Shown piece after piece: positions 35,877 through 46,800 of a DNA stretch of 64,000 nt; the stretch's first letter is position 1; the number at the start of each line of letters is the position of its first letter. The position numbers and the translations under genes are program-made. The stretch is from NCBI GenBank assembly GCA_947488295.1, contig CANKYU010000001.1, forward strand, positions 1 through 64,000, in the 5' to 3' direction. Source of the DNA: an uncultured Anderseniella sp. (lineage in GTDB: Bacteria; Pseudomonadota; Alphaproteobacteria; Rhizobiales; Aestuariivirgaceae). The notes beneath the pieces are model-generated. The model was not told the origin of the DNA. It saw only the letters and a program-made list of their open reading frames with translations, and ran no database searches.

Positions 35877-37070
35877 ATGAACATTCATGAATATCAGGCC
35901 AAGGCGCTGTTGAAAACATTTGGCGTATCGGTCTCCGATGGAGTGCCGATCATGAAGCCGGAAGAGGCCGAAGCAGCGGCCAGGTCGCTTCCCGGACCTG
36001 TGTGGGTAGTCAAGTCGCAGATTCATGCCGGCGGGCGTGGCAAGGGTCGCTTCAAGGAACTGGGCGCCGATGCCGCTGGCGGTGTACGGGTGGTCAAGTC
36101 GGTCGAGGACGTGATCAGCAATGCAGCCGAAATGCTGGGCAACACCCTTGTCACCAAGCAGACCGGCCCGGCCGGCAAGCAGGTCAACCGGCTTTACATC
36201 GAAGATGGTGCCGACATTGCCCGCGAGCTTTACCTGTCTATTCTGGTGGATCGCACCGTTGGCCAGGTGGCCTTCGTGGTATCGACCGAAGGCGGTATGG
36301 ACATTGAGGCCGTTGCGGAAGAAACGCCTGAGAAAATCATCAACGTCGCCATTGACCCGATCGCCGGCATCACCGATGCGGACGTTGCCAGGCTTTGCGA
36401 CGGTCTGAAGCTGGAAGGTGCTGCACGCGAAGACGGCCAGACGCTGTTTCCAACCCTGTACAAGGCATTTACCGAAACCGACATGAGCCTGCTCGAGGTC
36501 AACCCGCTGGTGGTGCTCGGTGACGGACACCTGCGGGTGCTGGATGCCAAGGTGTCGTTCGACGGCAATGCGGAATTCCGCCATCCCGACCTGGCCGAAC
36601 TGCGTGATCTGACTGAAGAAGACGACAAGGAAGTCGAGGCGTCGAAATTCGACCTCGCCTATATCGCGCTGGATGGAGATATCGGCTGCATGGTGAACGG
36701 CGCAGGCCTTGCCATGGCGACCATGGATATCATCAAGCTGTATGGTGCATCACCTGCCAACTTCCTGGATGTGGGCGGTGGCGCCACCACCGAAAAGGTA
36801 ACCGCGGCGTTCAAGATCATCACCTCCGACCCGCAGGTGAAGGGCATTCTCGTGAATATCTTCGGCGGTATCATGCGTTGTGACGTGATCGCCGAAGGCG
36901 TCGTCACCGCCGTCAAGGAAGTTGGCCTGCAGGTGCCGCTGGTGGTCCGGCTGGAAGGCACCAATGTCAAGAAAGGCAAGGACATCATCAACCAGAGCGG
37001 GCTGAACGTTATTGCCGCCGACGACCTGGACGATGCCGCCCAGAAAATCGTCAAGGCTGTGAAGGGTTGA
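35877..37070 (+). CDS. sucC: Succinyl-CoA synthetase beta subunit
   Basis: Nucleotide-binding, ATP-grasp subunit of succinyl-CoA synthetase. The 397-aa protein opens [20 protein letters not shown], has [17 protein letters not shown] (nucleotide contacts) and [20 protein letters not shown]. The C-terminal domain shows [18 protein letters not shown] and [18 protein letters not shown]. Its usual partner sucD does not follow directly; a secreted-protein gene lies between. Confidence 0.98.
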   Translation: MNIHEYQAKALLKTFGVSVSDGVPIMKPEEAEAAARSLPGPVWVVKSQIHAGGRGKGRFKELGADAAGGVRVVKSVEDVISNAAEMLGNTLVTKQTGPAGKQVNRLYIEDGADIARELYLSILVDRTVGQVAFVVSTEGGMDIEAVAEETPEKIINVAIDPIAGITDADVARLCDGLKLEGAAREDGQTLFPTLYKAFTETDMSLLEVNPLVVLGDGHLRVLDAKVSFDGNAEFRHPDLAELRDLTEEDDKEVEASKFDLAYIALDGDIGCMVNGAGLAMATMDIIKLYGASPANFLDVGGGATTEKVTAAFKIITSDPQVKGILVNIFGGIMRCDVIAEGVVTAVKEVGLQVPLVVRLEGTNVKKGKDIINQSGLNVIAADDLDDAAQKIVKAVKG

Positions 37071-37078
37071 TCGCCGAC

Positions 37079-37675
37079 ATGACATTCAAGTTTCGCAAGC
37101 TTGCGCTGGTGGCAGCCACCGGCCTGGCCGTCATGCAGGCAACGGTATCGGATGCGCGTGCCCAGGGCCCGGTTGATGATGAGGCCGATCCGGTCTTCGT
37201 GTTCAACAAGGTCTGTTATTCGCAGGTGCCGTCGATCGGCGCCATTCGCGACATGGCCACCAGGCTGGCCTGGCAGGCGCTGGAGAAGACCGACCTGAAG
37301 CCGTTTTCCCCGGATGCGAACCCGGAAGTTCTGGAAGGCTGGGATGTCCAGGTCGGCAAGAATTTCTTCCGGCTGGGCGTGGTGCGCACTGCGGTCAGCG
37401 ACAAGTTCAAGCAGACATTTCCTGATTTCGCCGACGGTACAGCAACGTCATGCACGCTTGTGCTCGACGGCGCCAGTGATGCGGTGAAGGTGTCGGAAGG
37501 CATGCAGAAGCTGGCCGGCAAGGAGCCTGCCAGCAAGGATGTGCCTGACGGTGAATTCAGAACCACGACATGGGCCGGCGGTAACGAGAACTACAAGGTG
37601 TTCCTGATTTCCAAGGCAGCGGCGGCCGGGGAAACCGGATTGTTGAACGTGACGATTTTGGCAAAGGCAAAATAG
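37079..37675 (+). CDS. Secreted protein of unknown function between sucC and sucD
   Basis: A 198-aa exported protein (ATG 37079) that begins 8 bp after the sucC stop. The signal peptide [20 protein letters not shown] is followed by likely cleavage after ARA or DARA. Mature features are [49 protein letters not shown] and a Trp-rich tail [14 protein letters not shown]. Two cysteines could form a disulfide. I do not recognise the family. Close spacing implies co-transcription with TCA genes, an odd place for a periplasmic protein. Confidence 0.8.
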   Translation: MTFKFRKLALVAATGLAVMQATVSDARAQGPVDDEADPVFVFNKVCYSQVPSIGAIRDMATRLAWQALEKTDLKPFSPDANPEVLEGWDVQVGKNFFRLGVVRTAVSDKFKQTFPDFADGTATSCTLVLDGASDAVKVSEGMQKLAGKEPASKDVPDGEFRTTTWAGGNENYKVFLISKAAAAGETGLLNVTILAKAK

Positions 37676-37739
37676 GGCCTCAGCCCTAGTGCCCGGCGCT
37701 TCTGTCTTGAAGTGCCGAACGACAGAAAGAAGTGAAGCG

Positions 37740-38642
37740 ATGTCCATTCTTATCGACAAGACCACCAAAGTTCTCGTGCAGGGGCTGACCGGCAAGACCG
37801 GCACGTTCCATACCGAACAGGCGCTTGCCTATCATGGCACGCAGATGGTGGGCGGGATCCATCCGAAAAAGGGTGGTGAAACATGGACAGGCCAGGGCGG
37901 CGAGACGCTGCCGGTTTTTGCCAGTGTAGCTGAAGGCAGGCAGGCAACCGGCGCCGATGCATCGGTTGTGTATGTGCCGCCGGCTGGCGCAGGCGCTGCG
38001 ATCATCGAGGCAATCGATGCCGAAATCCCGCTCATCGTGTGCATCACCGAAGGTGTGCCTGTGATGGATATGGTGAAAGTGAAGGCGCGGCTCGAAAAAT
38101 CAAACTCGCGCCTTGTTGGACCGAATTGCCCCGGGATACTGACGCCTGACGAATGCAAGATCGGCATCATGCCCGGCAACATCTTTTCCAAGGGATCGGT
38201 CGGCGTGGTGTCGCGCTCCGGCACGCTGACCTATGAAGCGGTTTTCCAGACAACCAATGAAGGACTGGGCCAGACCACCGCGGTCGGCATTGGCGGCGAT
38301 CCGGTCAAGGGTACGGAGTTCATTGACGTGCTCGAGATGTTCCTGGCCGACGATGAAACCAAGTCAATCATCATGATCGGCGAAATCGGTGGTTCTGCAG
38401 AAGAAGACGCCGCCCAGTTCATTGCCGACGAAGCGAAGAAAGGCCGTGCCAAACCGGTCGCAGGGTTCATTGCGGGCCGGACCGCGCCTCCCGGCCGGAC
38501 CATGGGTCATGCCGGCGCGGTGATCTCCGGCGGCAAGGGTGGAGCCGAAGACAAGATCGAGGCAATGCGCGCCGCAGGTATCGCAATTGCAGATTCTCCG
38601 GCCACGTTAGGCAAAACACTCGCTCAGCGGTTGAAAGCGTAG
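37740..38642 (+). CDS. sucD: Succinyl-CoA synthetase alpha subunit
   Basis: CoA-binding subunit with the phosphorylated histidine. From ATG 37740 it is 300 aa: [20 protein letters not shown], the CoA Rossmann fold, [20 protein letters not shown], and [18 protein letters not shown] with the catalytic His. The upstream frame to 37689 has no support. It lies 64 bp after the secreted-protein gene and 99 bp before sucA. Confidence 0.98.
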   Translation: MSILIDKTTKVLVQGLTGKTGTFHTEQALAYHGTQMVGGIHPKKGGETWTGQGGETLPVFASVAEGRQATGADASVVYVPPAGAGAAIIEAIDAEIPLIVCITEGVPVMDMVKVKARLEKSNSRLVGPNCPGILTPDECKIGIMPGNIFSKGSVGVVSRSGTLTYEAVFQTTNEGLGQTTAVGIGGDPVKGTEFIDVLEMFLADDETKSIIMIGEIGGSAEEDAAQFIADEAKKGRAKPVAGFIAGRTAPPGRTMGHAGAVISGGKGGAEDKIEAMRAAGIAIADSPATLGKTLAQRLKA

Positions 38643-38741
38643 CAAAAACGGCTATGTTGACTTGGCGTGGATTGTTTTGAGTTCACGCCAAGGCAATTTC
38701 ATCAAGGCTCACTGCAGGTTTTGCCCGGCAGAGTAGGTAAC

Positions 38742-41708
38742 ATGGCCAAAACAGACGCGAACGACGTGTTCGAACAAACGTCATTCCTTTACGGCGGAAA
38801 CGCCCAATTCATCGAACAACTGCAAGCTGCTTACGAGCGCAACCCGAATTCGGTCGATCCCGGATGGCAGGATTTTTTCGCCAACCTCGGAGATGATCCG
38901 GCGGACGTTGCCGCTAAAGCTGATGGTCCGAGCTGGGCCCGGCCCGACTGGCCGCAGCCGCTCAACGGCGAAATGGTGTCTGTGCTGGACGGCGACTGGC
39001 CTGCAGTTGAACAGGCTGTTGGCGGCAAACTGGCGGGAAAAGCGGCCAGATCCGGCGACGCGCTTGATGTGGAAGGCCTCCGCAAGGCAACGCTGGACTC
39101 AGTGCGCGCCCTGATGATGATCCGCGCCTACCGCATGCGTGGGCACCTGATCGCGGATCTTGATCCGCTGAATCTGCGTGAAAAACAACCACATCCCGAG
39201 CTTGATCCGGCATCATACGGGTTCGGACCCGAAGACCTCGATCGCGAAATCTTCATCGATAACGTGCTTGGCCTGGAACGTGCCACCATCAACCAGATCA
39301 TCACCATTCTGAAAGCGACCTACTGCTCGACCATGGCTGTCGAGTTCATGCACATGTCCGATCCGCGCCACAAGGCATGGTTGCAGGAACGCATCGAGGG
39401 CCCCGGCAAATCCATCGAGTTCACGGTCCCCGGCAAGAAGGCCATTCTCAACAAGCTCATCGAGGCGGAAGGCTTCGAAGCCTATCTCAATGTGAAATAC
39501 ACCGGCACCAAGCGGTTTGGCCTGGATGGTGGTGAATCAATCGTGCCGGCGCTTGAGCAGATCATCAAGCGTGGCGGCAATATGGGCGTCAGCGACATTG
39601 TGCTCGGCATGGCGCACCGGGGCCGGCTCAACGTGCTGGCCAATGTGATGGGCAAGCCCTACACGGCGATTTTCCACGAGTTCAAAGGTGGCTCGTCTAC
39701 GCCCGAAGAAGTCGAAGGCTCCGGTGATGTGAAGTATCACCTGGGTTCGTCGTCTGACCGGGAGTTTGACAACAACAAGGTTCATTTGTCGCTGACGGCC
39801 AATCCGTCTCATCTCGAGATCGTCGATCCCGTGGTGCTCGGCAAGTCGCGCGCCAAACAGGATCAGCTTGGCCGGGACCGCTCCAAGGTCATGCCGCTTC
39901 TGATCCATGGCGATGCCGCGTTTGCGGGCCAGGGTGTGGTGGCGGAATGTTTCGGCCTGTCGGGCCTGAAGGGCCACCGGTCGGGCGGATCGCTTCACTT
40001 TATCATCAACAACCAGATCGGTTTCACCACCAGCCCGATCTGGGCGCGGTCGTCGCCATATCCGTCAGACGTGGCAAAGATGATCGAGGCACCGATTTTC
40101 CATGTAAACGGGGACGACCCAGAAGCTGTTGTCTATGCTGCCAAGATCGCGACGGAATTCCGTCAGACGTTCGGACATCCGGTGGTCATCGACATGTTCT
40201 GCTATCGCCGGTTTGGCCACAACGAGGCGGATGAGCCAGCGTTTACCCAACCTGTCATGTATCGCCGGATTTCAAAGCACACGCCCGTGGCGCAGCTTTA
40301 TGCCCAGCGACTGATCGATGAAGGCTCGATCAGCGAGACTGAATATACCGAAATGAAGGCGTCCTTCCGCAGCAGGCTTGAAGACGATTTCGAAGCCTCC
40401 GACAACTACAAGCCCAACAAGGCCGACTGGCTGGATGGGCGCTGGTCGGGACTGAAGACCACAAAAATAGATGACGATCCGCGCAAGGGCCAGACCGGTT
40501 TTGATGTCAAGAAGCTGAAAAAGCTGGGCGAGCGGATGTACACCGTTCCACAGGATTTCAATATTCACCGCACCCTGAAGCGGGTGATTGACGCCCGGTT
40601 GAAAGTGGTCAAGTCAGGTGTCGGCCTGGACTGGGCGACGGCTGAATCGCTGGCTTTTGCCACCCTTCTTGAAGACGGCAGCAGGGTCAGGTTGTCCGGC
40701 CAGGATGTCGAGCGTGGCACGTTCTCGCAACGCCATGCCGTTTGGATTGACCAGCAGACCGAGCGCCGGTATTCGCCGCTGAAACATTTGAGCGGTGAGA
40801 AAACCAACGACTTTGAGATCATCAATTCAATGCTGTCGGAAGAAGCAGTGCTGGGTTTCGAGTACGGTTATACGCTGGCGGAACCGAGCACGCTGGTATT
40901 GTGGGAAGCCCAGTTCGGCGATTTTGCCAATGGCGCTCAGGTCATATTCGACCAGTTCCTGTCGGCAGGCGAGCGCAAGTGGTTGCGCATGTCGGGCCTC
41001 GTCTGCCTGCTGCCGCATGGCTATGAAGGCCAGGGACCGGAACACTCCTCGGCACGGCTTGAACGCTTCCTGCAGATGTGTGCTGAAGACAACATGCAGG
41101 TGGCAAACTGCACGACACCTGCCAACTATTTCCACATTCTGCGACGCCAAATGGGACGGGACTTCCGCAAGCCGCTTATCCTGATGACGCCAAAGTCGCT
41201 GTTGCGTCACAAGAAGTGCGTTTCTTCGCTGGAGGAAATGAGCCCGGATTCGTCGTTCCACAGGGTGTTGTGGGACGATGCGGAATCCAACAAGGATACG
41301 CCGATCAAGCTGGTCAAGGACGAGAAGATCCGGCGCGTGGTGCTGTGCACCGGCAAGGTCTATTTCGACCTGCAGGAAGAGCGTGAGAAGCGCGGCATCA
41401 ATGATATTTACCTGATGCGCGTCGAGCAGCTCTATCCGTTCCCGGCAAAAGCGCTGGTCAATGAGCTTTCACGCTTCAAGGATGCCGAGATCGTGTGGTG
41501 CCAGGAAGAGCCGCATAACATGGGGTCGTGGACATTCATACAGCCGTATATGGAATGGGTGCTGAACCGGATCGAGGCGAAGCACCGCCGGCCGAGCTAT
41601 GCGGGCAGACCTGCCTCAGCCTCCACGGCGACGGGATTGATGAGCCGGCATCTGAAGGAACTGGCTGCCTTTCTTGAGACGGCGCTTGGTAACGGAAAAG
41701 TGGGTTAG
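38742..41708 (+). CDS. sucA: 2-Oxoglutarate dehydrogenase E1 component
   Basis: Thiamine-diphosphate enzyme that decarboxylates 2-oxoglutarate and reductively succinylates the lipoyl group of SucB. From ATG 38742 it is 988 aa. The N-terminal FEQTSFLYGGNAQFIEQL segment is typical. The active-site regions include GMAHRGRLNVLANVMGKPY, HGDAAFAGQGVVAECFGLSG, NNQIGFTTSP and CYRRFGHNEADEPAFTQP. The C-terminal part has LPHGYEGQGPEHSSARLERF and QEEPHNMGSWTFIQPYME. Context with sucB and lpd gives the full complex. Confidence 0.98.
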   Translation: MAKTDANDVFEQTSFLYGGNAQFIEQLQAAYERNPNSVDPGWQDFFANLGDDPADVAAKADGPSWARPDWPQPLNGEMVSVLDGDWPAVEQAVGGKLAGKAARSGDALDVEGLRKATLDSVRALMMIRAYRMRGHLIADLDPLNLREKQPHPELDPASYGFGPEDLDREIFIDNVLGLERATINQIITILKATYCSTMAVEFMHMSDPRHKAWLQERIEGPGKSIEFTVPGKKAILNKLIEAEGFEAYLNVKYTGTKRFGLDGGESIVPALEQIIKRGGNMGVSDIVLGMAHRGRLNVLANVMGKPYTAIFHEFKGGSSTPEEVEGSGDVKYHLGSSSDREFDNNKVHLSLTANPSHLEIVDPVVLGKSRAKQDQLGRDRSKVMPLLIHGDAAFAGQGVVAECFGLSGLKGHRSGGSLHFIINNQIGFTTSPIWARSSPYPSDVAKMIEAPIFHVNGDDPEAVVYAAKIATEFRQTFGHPVVIDMFCYRRFGHNEADEPAFTQPVMYRRISKHTPVAQLYAQRLIDEGSISETEYTEMKASFRSRLEDDFEASDNYKPNKADWLDGRWSGLKTTKIDDDPRKGQTGFDVKKLKKLGERMYTVPQDFNIHRTLKRVIDARLKVVKSGVGLDWATAESLAFATLLEDGSRVRLSGQDVERGTFSQRHAVWIDQQTERRYSPLKHLSGEKTNDFEIINSMLSEEAVLGFEYGYTLAEPSTLVLWEAQFGDFANGAQVIFDQFLSAGERKWLRMSGLVCLLPHGYEGQGPEHSSARLERFLQMCAEDNMQVANCTTPANYFHILRRQMGRDFRKPLILMTPKSLLRHKKCVSSLEEMSPDSSFHRVLWDDAESNKDTPIKLVKDEKIRRVVLCTGKVYFDLQEEREKRGINDIYLMRVEQLYPFPAKALVNELSRFKDAEIVWCQEEPHNMGSWTFIQPYMEWVLNRIEAKHRRPSYAGRPASASTATGLMSRHLKELAAFLETALGNGKVG

Positions 41709-41810
41709 GGCGGGTTCTGGCGACATTGATCTCCCTGACAGTTTGGTTTTGTATCTTTGTTGCGGCCCTGTTTTGACCGGGGGCGCGGCAGTCTTTAAAG
41801 GACGGACGTG

Positions 41811-43025
41811 ATGTCGAATGAAATCCGGGTGCCAACGCTGGGTGAATCCGTAACCGAAGCAACCATAGGTCAATGGTTCAAAAAACCCGGCGAGGCAATT
41901 GCCGCCGACGAACCTCTGGTGGAACTTGAAACCGACAAGGTCACCGTGGAAGTGCCGGCTCCCGCAGCCGGAGTCATGGGCGAGATACTCGTCGCGGAAG
42001 GCGACACGGTTGAGGTCGGCGCATTGCTTGGAACCGTGGCGGAAGGTGACGGCGCTGCACCGGCAAAACCGGCAGCGGCGGAAAAACCTGCTGCTGCGGC
42101 TGCTCCTGGTGGCAAGGAAACCGCCGGCGGCGGTGCACCGGCTGTCGCGGCTGCACCGTCCGCTGCCAAAATGCTGGTTGAAAACAACATGTCGGCTGAC
42201 CAGGTCGCAGGCTCCGGCAAGCGTGGCCAGGTTTTGAAGGGCGATGTGCTGGAAGCGCTTGAAAAAGGCACCAAGGCCCCGGCCTCGGCACCTGCCGCGC
42301 GCGCGCCGTCGTCGGCTGACGATGCCCCGCGTGAAGAGCGGGTGAAAATGACCCGGCTGCGCCAGACAATTGCGCGGCGGTTGAAAGATGCCCAGGACAC
42401 CGCAGCCATGCTGACCACCTTCAACGAAGTGGACATGGGCGCGGTCATGGACCTGCGCAAGCGCTACAAGGAGCTGTTCGAGAAGAAGCACGGTGTGAAA
42501 CTCGGTTTCATGGGCTTCTTCACCAAGGCCGTGTGCCATGCGCTGAAGGAAGTCCCGGCAGTCAATGCCGAGATTGACGGCACCGATATCGTCTACAAGA
42601 ATTTCTGCCATGTCGGCGTGGCGGTCGGCACCGACAAGGGACTGGTGGTGCCGGTGGTGCGCAATGCCGACGACATGTCGATCGCCGAGGTGGAAAAGGA
42701 CATCGCCCGGCTGGGCGGCCTGGCCCGTGACGGCCAGCTTTCCATGGCCGATATGCAGGGCGGCACCTTCACGATTTCCAATGGCGGTGTATACGGGTCC
42801 CTGATGTCGACGCCGATTCTGAATGCGCCGCAGTCCGGCATACTGGGCATGCATAAAATTCAGGAACGCCCGATGGCGGTCAACGGCGAGGTGAAGGTAC
42901 GCCCGATGATGTATCTCGCCCTGTCCTACGACCACCGTATCGTTGACGGTAAGGAAGCCGTGACATTCCTGGTGCGGGTGAAGGATTCACTTGAAGACCC
43001 CGAGCGCCTGGTGCTTGACCTGTAA
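41811..43025 (+). CDS. sucB: Dihydrolipoyl succinyltransferase E2 component
   Basis: Core of the 2-oxoglutarate dehydrogenase complex. AAAGGA is 8 nt before ATG 41811 (GTG 41808 is adjacent), giving 404 aa. A single lipoyl domain has Lys43 in [15 protein letters not shown]. An Ala/Pro linker (about 80-115) follows, then the E1/E3-binding domain [20 protein letters not shown], a second linker and the catalytic domain ending [18 protein letters not shown] with His and Asp. All parts are normal. Confidence 0.98.
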   Translation: MSNEIRVPTLGESVTEATIGQWFKKPGEAIAADEPLVELETDKVTVEVPAPAAGVMGEILVAEGDTVEVGALLGTVAEGDGAAPAKPAAAEKPAAAAAPGGKETAGGGAPAVAAAPSAAKMLVENNMSADQVAGSGKRGQVLKGDVLEALEKGTKAPASAPAARAPSSADDAPREERVKMTRLRQTIARRLKDAQDTAAMLTTFNEVDMGAVMDLRKRYKELFEKKHGVKLGFMGFFTKAVCHALKEVPAVNAEIDGTDIVYKNFCHVGVAVGTDKGLVVPVVRNADDMSIAEVEKDIARLGGLARDGQLSMADMQGGTFTISNGGVYGSLMSTPILNAPQSGILGMHKIQERPMAVNGEVKVRPMMYLALSYDHRIVDGKEAVTFLVRVKDSLEDPERLVLDL

Positions 43026-43051
43026 TGCCTTCGGTATAAGGGATAAATTTC

Positions 43052-44449
43052 ATGTACGATCTTGTTGTAATCGGCACAGGCCCCGGCGGCTATGTGGGAG
43101 CCATTCGTGCTGCGCAGCTGGGTATGAAAGTCGCCGTTGTCGAAAAACGCGCCGCGCATGGCGGTACCTGCCTGAATGTCGGCTGCATCCCGTCCAAGGC
43201 ATTGCTGCACGCATCGGAGCTTTTCGAAGAGGCCGGACACGCATTCAAGAACATGGGTATCAAGGTGTCGGCGCCCAAGGTCGACATGAAACAGATGCTC
43301 AAATTCAAGCAGGATGCCATCGACGGCAACACCAAGGGCATCGAGTTCCTGCTCAAGAAAAACAAGATCGACGCGTTCCACGGCACCGGCCGGATACTTG
43401 GCGCGGGCAAGGTCGAGGTGACACCTGAAAAGGGCGACGCCCAGGTCCTTGAGACCAAGAATATCTGCATTGCAACCGGTTCCGACGTGGCGCAGCTGCC
43501 GGGCATCGACATTGATGAAAAACAGGTCGTGTCTTCGACCGGTGCGCTGGAACTGACCAAGGTGCCGGGACACATGGTGGTGGTCGGCGCAGGCGTTATC
43601 GGGCTTGAGCTGGGTTCCGTCTGGCGCAGGCTTGGAGCCAAGGTGACCGTGGTCGAATATCTTGACCGCATCCTGCCGGGCATGGACAGCGAAGTTGCCA
43701 AGAAGTTCAGGGTCATGCTGGGTAGGCAGGGCTTCGAGTTCAAGCTGGGCTCAAAGGTAACCGGCGCCAAGACGTTGAAATCCGGGGTCAAGGTGACTAT
43801 TGAACCGGCCAAGGGCGGTGATGCGGAAACGCTCGATGCGGATATCGTGCTGGTTGCCATCGGCCGCGTGCCCTACACCGGCGGTCTGGGGCTGGAAGAC
43901 GCCGGCGTTGCGCTCGATGAGCGCAAGCGCGTGATCGTGGATGATCATTTTGCCACCAATGTACCGGGCATTTTTGCCATCGGAGACGTGGTGCGCGGCG
44001 CCATGCTGGCGCACAAGGCCGAGGAAGAAGGCGTTGCCCTGGCTGAGCTTCTGGCCGGTCAGGCCGGCCATGTGAATTACGGTATCATTCCCGGCGTTGT
44101 CTACACCTACCCGGAAGTCGCATCGGTTGGTAAAACCGAGGACGAACTGAAAGATGAAGGGGTGGCTTACACGTCAGGCTCGTTCCCGTTCATGGCCAAC
44201 GGCCGCGCCAAGGCCAACCAGACAACCGACGGGTTCGTGAAAGTGCTGGCCGACGCCAAGACGGATCAGGTGCTGGGGGTGCACATTCTGGGCCCGCAGG
44301 CCGGTGAACTGATCCATGAATGCGCCGTGCTGATGGAATTTGGCGGGTCGTCGGAAGACCTGGCGCGCACCTGCCATGCCCATCCGACCCTGTCGGAAGC
44401 GGTCAAGGAAGCAGCCCTTGCCGTCGACAAGCGCGCCATCCATTCCTGA
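43052..44449 (+). CDS. lpdA: Dihydrolipoyl dehydrogenase E3 component
   Basis: FAD disulfide reductase that reoxidises lipoyl groups. The 465-aa protein has the FAD motif [19 protein letters not shown], the redox pair Cys40 and Cys45 in [13 protein letters not shown], the NAD motif [19 protein letters not shown], and the dimer-interface [15 protein letters not shown] with the catalytic His-Glu. It begins 26 bp after sucB and ends the plus-strand TCA group. Its last codon abuts the convergent oxidoreductase stop without a gap. Confidence 0.98.
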   Translation: MYDLVVIGTGPGGYVGAIRAAQLGMKVAVVEKRAAHGGTCLNVGCIPSKALLHASELFEEAGHAFKNMGIKVSAPKVDMKQMLKFKQDAIDGNTKGIEFLLKKNKIDAFHGTGRILGAGKVEVTPEKGDAQVLETKNICIATGSDVAQLPGIDIDEKQVVSSTGALELTKVPGHMVVVGAGVIGLELGSVWRRLGAKVTVVEYLDRILPGMDSEVAKKFRVMLGRQGFEFKLGSKVTGAKTLKSGVKVTIEPAKGGDAETLDADIVLVAIGRVPYTGGLGLEDAGVALDERKRVIVDDHFATNVPGIFAIGDVVRGAMLAHKAEEEGVALAELLAGQAGHVNYGIIPGVVYTYPEVASVGKTEDELKDEGVAYTSGSFPFMANGRAKANQTTDGFVKVLADAKTDQVLGVHILGPQAGELIHECAVLMEFGGSSEDLARTCHAHPTLSEAVKEAALAVDKRAIHS

Positions 44450-45781
44450 TCAGATTTCTGTTTCCGGCTTCAGCCTGCTGCCGTCGATCATGCGCGTGTA
44501 GCTGAACGGGGCAGGGTCGACCACCGGCGTCTTGCCGGTCACAAGATCGGCCATCAGTTCGCCCGCACCGGGTCCAATGCCGAACCCGTGCCCTGAAAAG
44601 CCGGTTGCCAGATAAAGGCCGGGTATTCGGTCAATGCCGGAAATGACCGGGACCGCGTCCGGTGTCACATCAATCACACCGGCCCACTTGTTGGTGATCG
44701 CGACCCCCTTGAATTCGGGGTGATCTGCGGCCAGTTCGCTCAGGCATTCCTCCAGCACCCAGTCGACAGGTTTCGGGTCAAGCACTCGGACTTTTTCAAA
44801 TGGCGATACTTCATCCAGGGACCAGCGCGAGGCCAGCATGGCTTCGGAGAAAAACCGCTTGCCGATGCGCAGTTTCAGATACGGCCATTCAGAGCGCAGC
44901 GCGGGCAGAAACGCCTTCAGGTATTTGAACGATGCCGGGATGATGTCAGACACCGTGACCGCATTGTGGGCAATGGTGTAGCCGCCGTCTGCGCGTTTGC
45001 GGACCGCGTATTTTCCACCGGCAAACGATGTCGTATAGGGCAGATCCAGCGGCTCTGTAGCCTGCACGCTGGACAGGGTGATCAGTTGCGGCAGGTCGAG
45101 CCCGAGATTGCCCAGGAAACGCCGCGACCAGGCACCACCGGCATACACAACAGAGGTGCATTTCACCGGGCCGCGTTCGGTCATGACGCCCGAGACCTTG
45201 CCGGCTTCGGTTTCAATGCCGCGGACGGCCCAACCGGTGAAGATCTGCGCGCCCATGTTCCTGGCGGCCTGGGCGATGGCAGGGGCAGCGCGTTGCGGTT
45301 CGGCACGTCCGTCGCTTTCGGTGTACAGGGCGCCTGCGAACCGGGCGCTTGCGCCGGGAACCAGCCTGTCGAGTTCCTCGCCACGCACAATGCGCGAGTT
45401 GACCTGGAACGGCTGCGCGTTCTTTGCCGCCCACGCCTCTCGCTGCTGCAGGCCCTTTTCGTCAGGCTCCATATAGGCGATGCCGCATTGCTGAAAGCCG
45501 GTGTCGGCGCGGGTGCGGTCATTCATATTGCGCCACAGCCGCAGTGATTCCACGATCAGCGGCATTTCGCGGCTGTCGCGCCCCATCTGACGGCACCAGC
45601 CCCAGTTGCGTCCCGACTGTTCGCCGGCAATGCGGCCCTTCTCGAACAGGGCGACTTTCAAGCCGCGCTCGGCAAGTTCCAGCGCGGTGCACGTGCCGAT
45701 GATGCCACCGCCGATGACAACCACATCAACGGCTTCGGGCAGGTCCGTATCGCTTTCGATGAATTCAGGTAAAGGAAGCAT
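44450..45781 (-). CDS. DAO-family FAD-dependent oxidoreductase (amine/D-amino-acid oxidase-like)
   Basis: From ATG 45781 the protein is 443 aa with the FAD-binding motif DVVVIGGGIIGTCTALELAE. It then has FEKGRIAGEQSGRNWGWCRQ, VMTERGPVKCTSVVYAGGAW and the C-terminal YLATGFSGHGFGIGPGAGEL, all of the DAO (glycine/sarcosine/D-amino-acid oxidase) group. The Cys in WGWCRQ is a typical spot near the flavin. Substrate: a secondary amine or D-amino acid, not resolvable. A longer frame from TTG 45820 lacks support. In related genomes lpd and xerC are close neighbours, so this gene may be inserted. Confidence 0.88.
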   Translation of the reverse strand: MLPLPEFIESDTDLPEAVDVVVIGGGIIGTCTALELAERGLKVALFEKGRIAGEQSGRNWGWCRQMGRDSREMPLIVESLRLWRNMNDRTRADTGFQQCGIAYMEPDEKGLQQREAWAAKNAQPFQVNSRIVRGEELDRLVPGASARFAGALYTESDGRAEPQRAAPAIAQAARNMGAQIFTGWAVRGIETEAGKVSGVMTERGPVKCTSVVYAGGAWSRRFLGNLGLDLPQLITLSSVQATEPLDLPYTTSFAGGKYAVRKRADGGYTIAHNAVTVSDIIPASFKYLKAFLPALRSEWPYLKLRIGKRFFSEAMLASRWSLDEVSPFEKVRVLDPKPVDWVLEECLSELAADHPEFKGVAITNKWAGVIDVTPDAVPVISGIDRIPGLYLATGFSGHGFGIGPGAGELMADLVTGKTPVVDPAPFSYTRMIDGSRLKPETEI

Positions 45782-45837
45782 GATGGCGCGAGCATATGGT
45801 CGTCGCGGCTTGCTTGCCAAGTGGAATTAAAACACCA

Positions 45838-46800
45838 TCAACCGGCGCGCGGGTGGGCCTTGTCGTATTGTGACAACAGGTGCTCGCGGTCGACACCGGT
45901 ATAGACCTGCGTCGTCGACAGGCTGGCATGACCAAGCAGTTCCTGAATGGTGCGCAGGTCGGCACCGCCGCCCAGCAGATGGGTGGCAAACGAGTGGCGC
46001 AGCGCGTGCGGCGTGGCGGTTTCCGGCAGGCCCAGTGCGGAACGCAGTTTCTGCATGAGGAGCTGGATATTGCGGGCGTTGAGCCTGCCGCCGCGTTTGC
46101 CGATAAACAGCGGGCCTTCCGGGTCCAGACCGACGGTCAGGTCGAGATAGTTCTGTATTGCTGTGGCCGCAGCAGGCAGCACCGGCACCAGCCGGGTCTT
46201 GTTGCCCTTGCCGACAATGCGCAGTACGTCTTCGTTGGGCGGTACGGGTGCTTCATGCCGGTTCAGGTTCAAGGCCTCCGATATCCGCAATCCGCAGCCG
46301 TACAGCAACATCAGGACAGCCGTGTCGCGCGCCATGATCCAGGGCTCGGCAGCACCGGATACATTTGCCTCGACGAGATTCACCGTCTGCTTCGCCGCCT
46401 CTGTGTGCAGCGGCTTCGGTATGGCGTGGGGCAGTTTGGGCGAGCGCAAGGCCGCCACCGCCGGGTTGCGCAGGATGCCTTCGTTGTCGAGCCATCGGTA
46501 CAGTGTACGGATGGCGGACAGTTGCCGCGCCATGGTGCGGCTTTCCACACCGGCATTGCGCCTTGCGGCCATGAAGGCGCGAAAGTCCAGTGGCTTGAGC
46601 GTTTCCAGATCACGCAGGGACGCAGGCCTGCCCAGATGTTCTGACAGGAAACGGGTGAACTGGGTGATGTCGCGGATATAGGCGTCCATGGTGTGCGGGC
46701 TGACCTGTTTTTCAATGCCCAGGTGCCCGACCCATGCTGCAATCTTTGCAGCGGCGTCGTCGGCCGCGTTGAACTGGATTGGCTGGTTGGCGGAACTCAT
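45838..46800 (-). CDS. xerC: Tyrosine recombinase XerC
   Basis: XerC with XerD resolves chromosome dimers at dif. The 320-aa protein has an N-terminal SAM-like core-binding domain (VSPHTMDAYIRDITQFTRFL) and the catalytic residues Arg172 (GCGLRISEAL), Lys198 (VGKGNKTRLVPV), His265 and Arg268 (PHALRHSFATHLL), His291 (LLGHASLSTTQVY) and Tyr300. No integrase-type neighbours or attachment sites are present, so a housekeeping Xer rather than a mobile integrase is indicated. Confidence 0.95.
   Translation of the reverse strand: MSSANQPIQFNAADDAAAKIAAWVGHLGIEKQVSPHTMDAYIRDITQFTRFLSEHLGRPASLRDLETLKPLDFRAFMAARRNAGVESRTMARQLSAIRTLYRWLDNEGILRNPAVAALRSPKLPHAIPKPLHTEAAKQTVNLVEANVSGAAEPWIMARDTAVLMLLYGCGLRISEALNLNRHEAPVPPNEDVLRIVGKGNKTRLVPVLPAAATAIQNYLDLTVGLDPEGPLFIGKRGGRLNARNIQLLMQKLRSALGLPETATPHALRHSFATHLLGGGADLRTIQELLGHASLSTTQVYTGVDREHLLSQYDKAHPRAG

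Noticed and set aside
41616..42935. 439-codon minus-strand open frame antisense to sucB and the end of sucA
   Set aside because: It lies wholly opposite strongly conserved genes, is His/Arg-rich as expected from reverse reading of high-G+C codons, and has no domain.
45880..46644. 254-codon plus-strand open frame across xerC
   Set aside because: The minus strand carries all XerC catalytic residues; the plus frame is a shadow.
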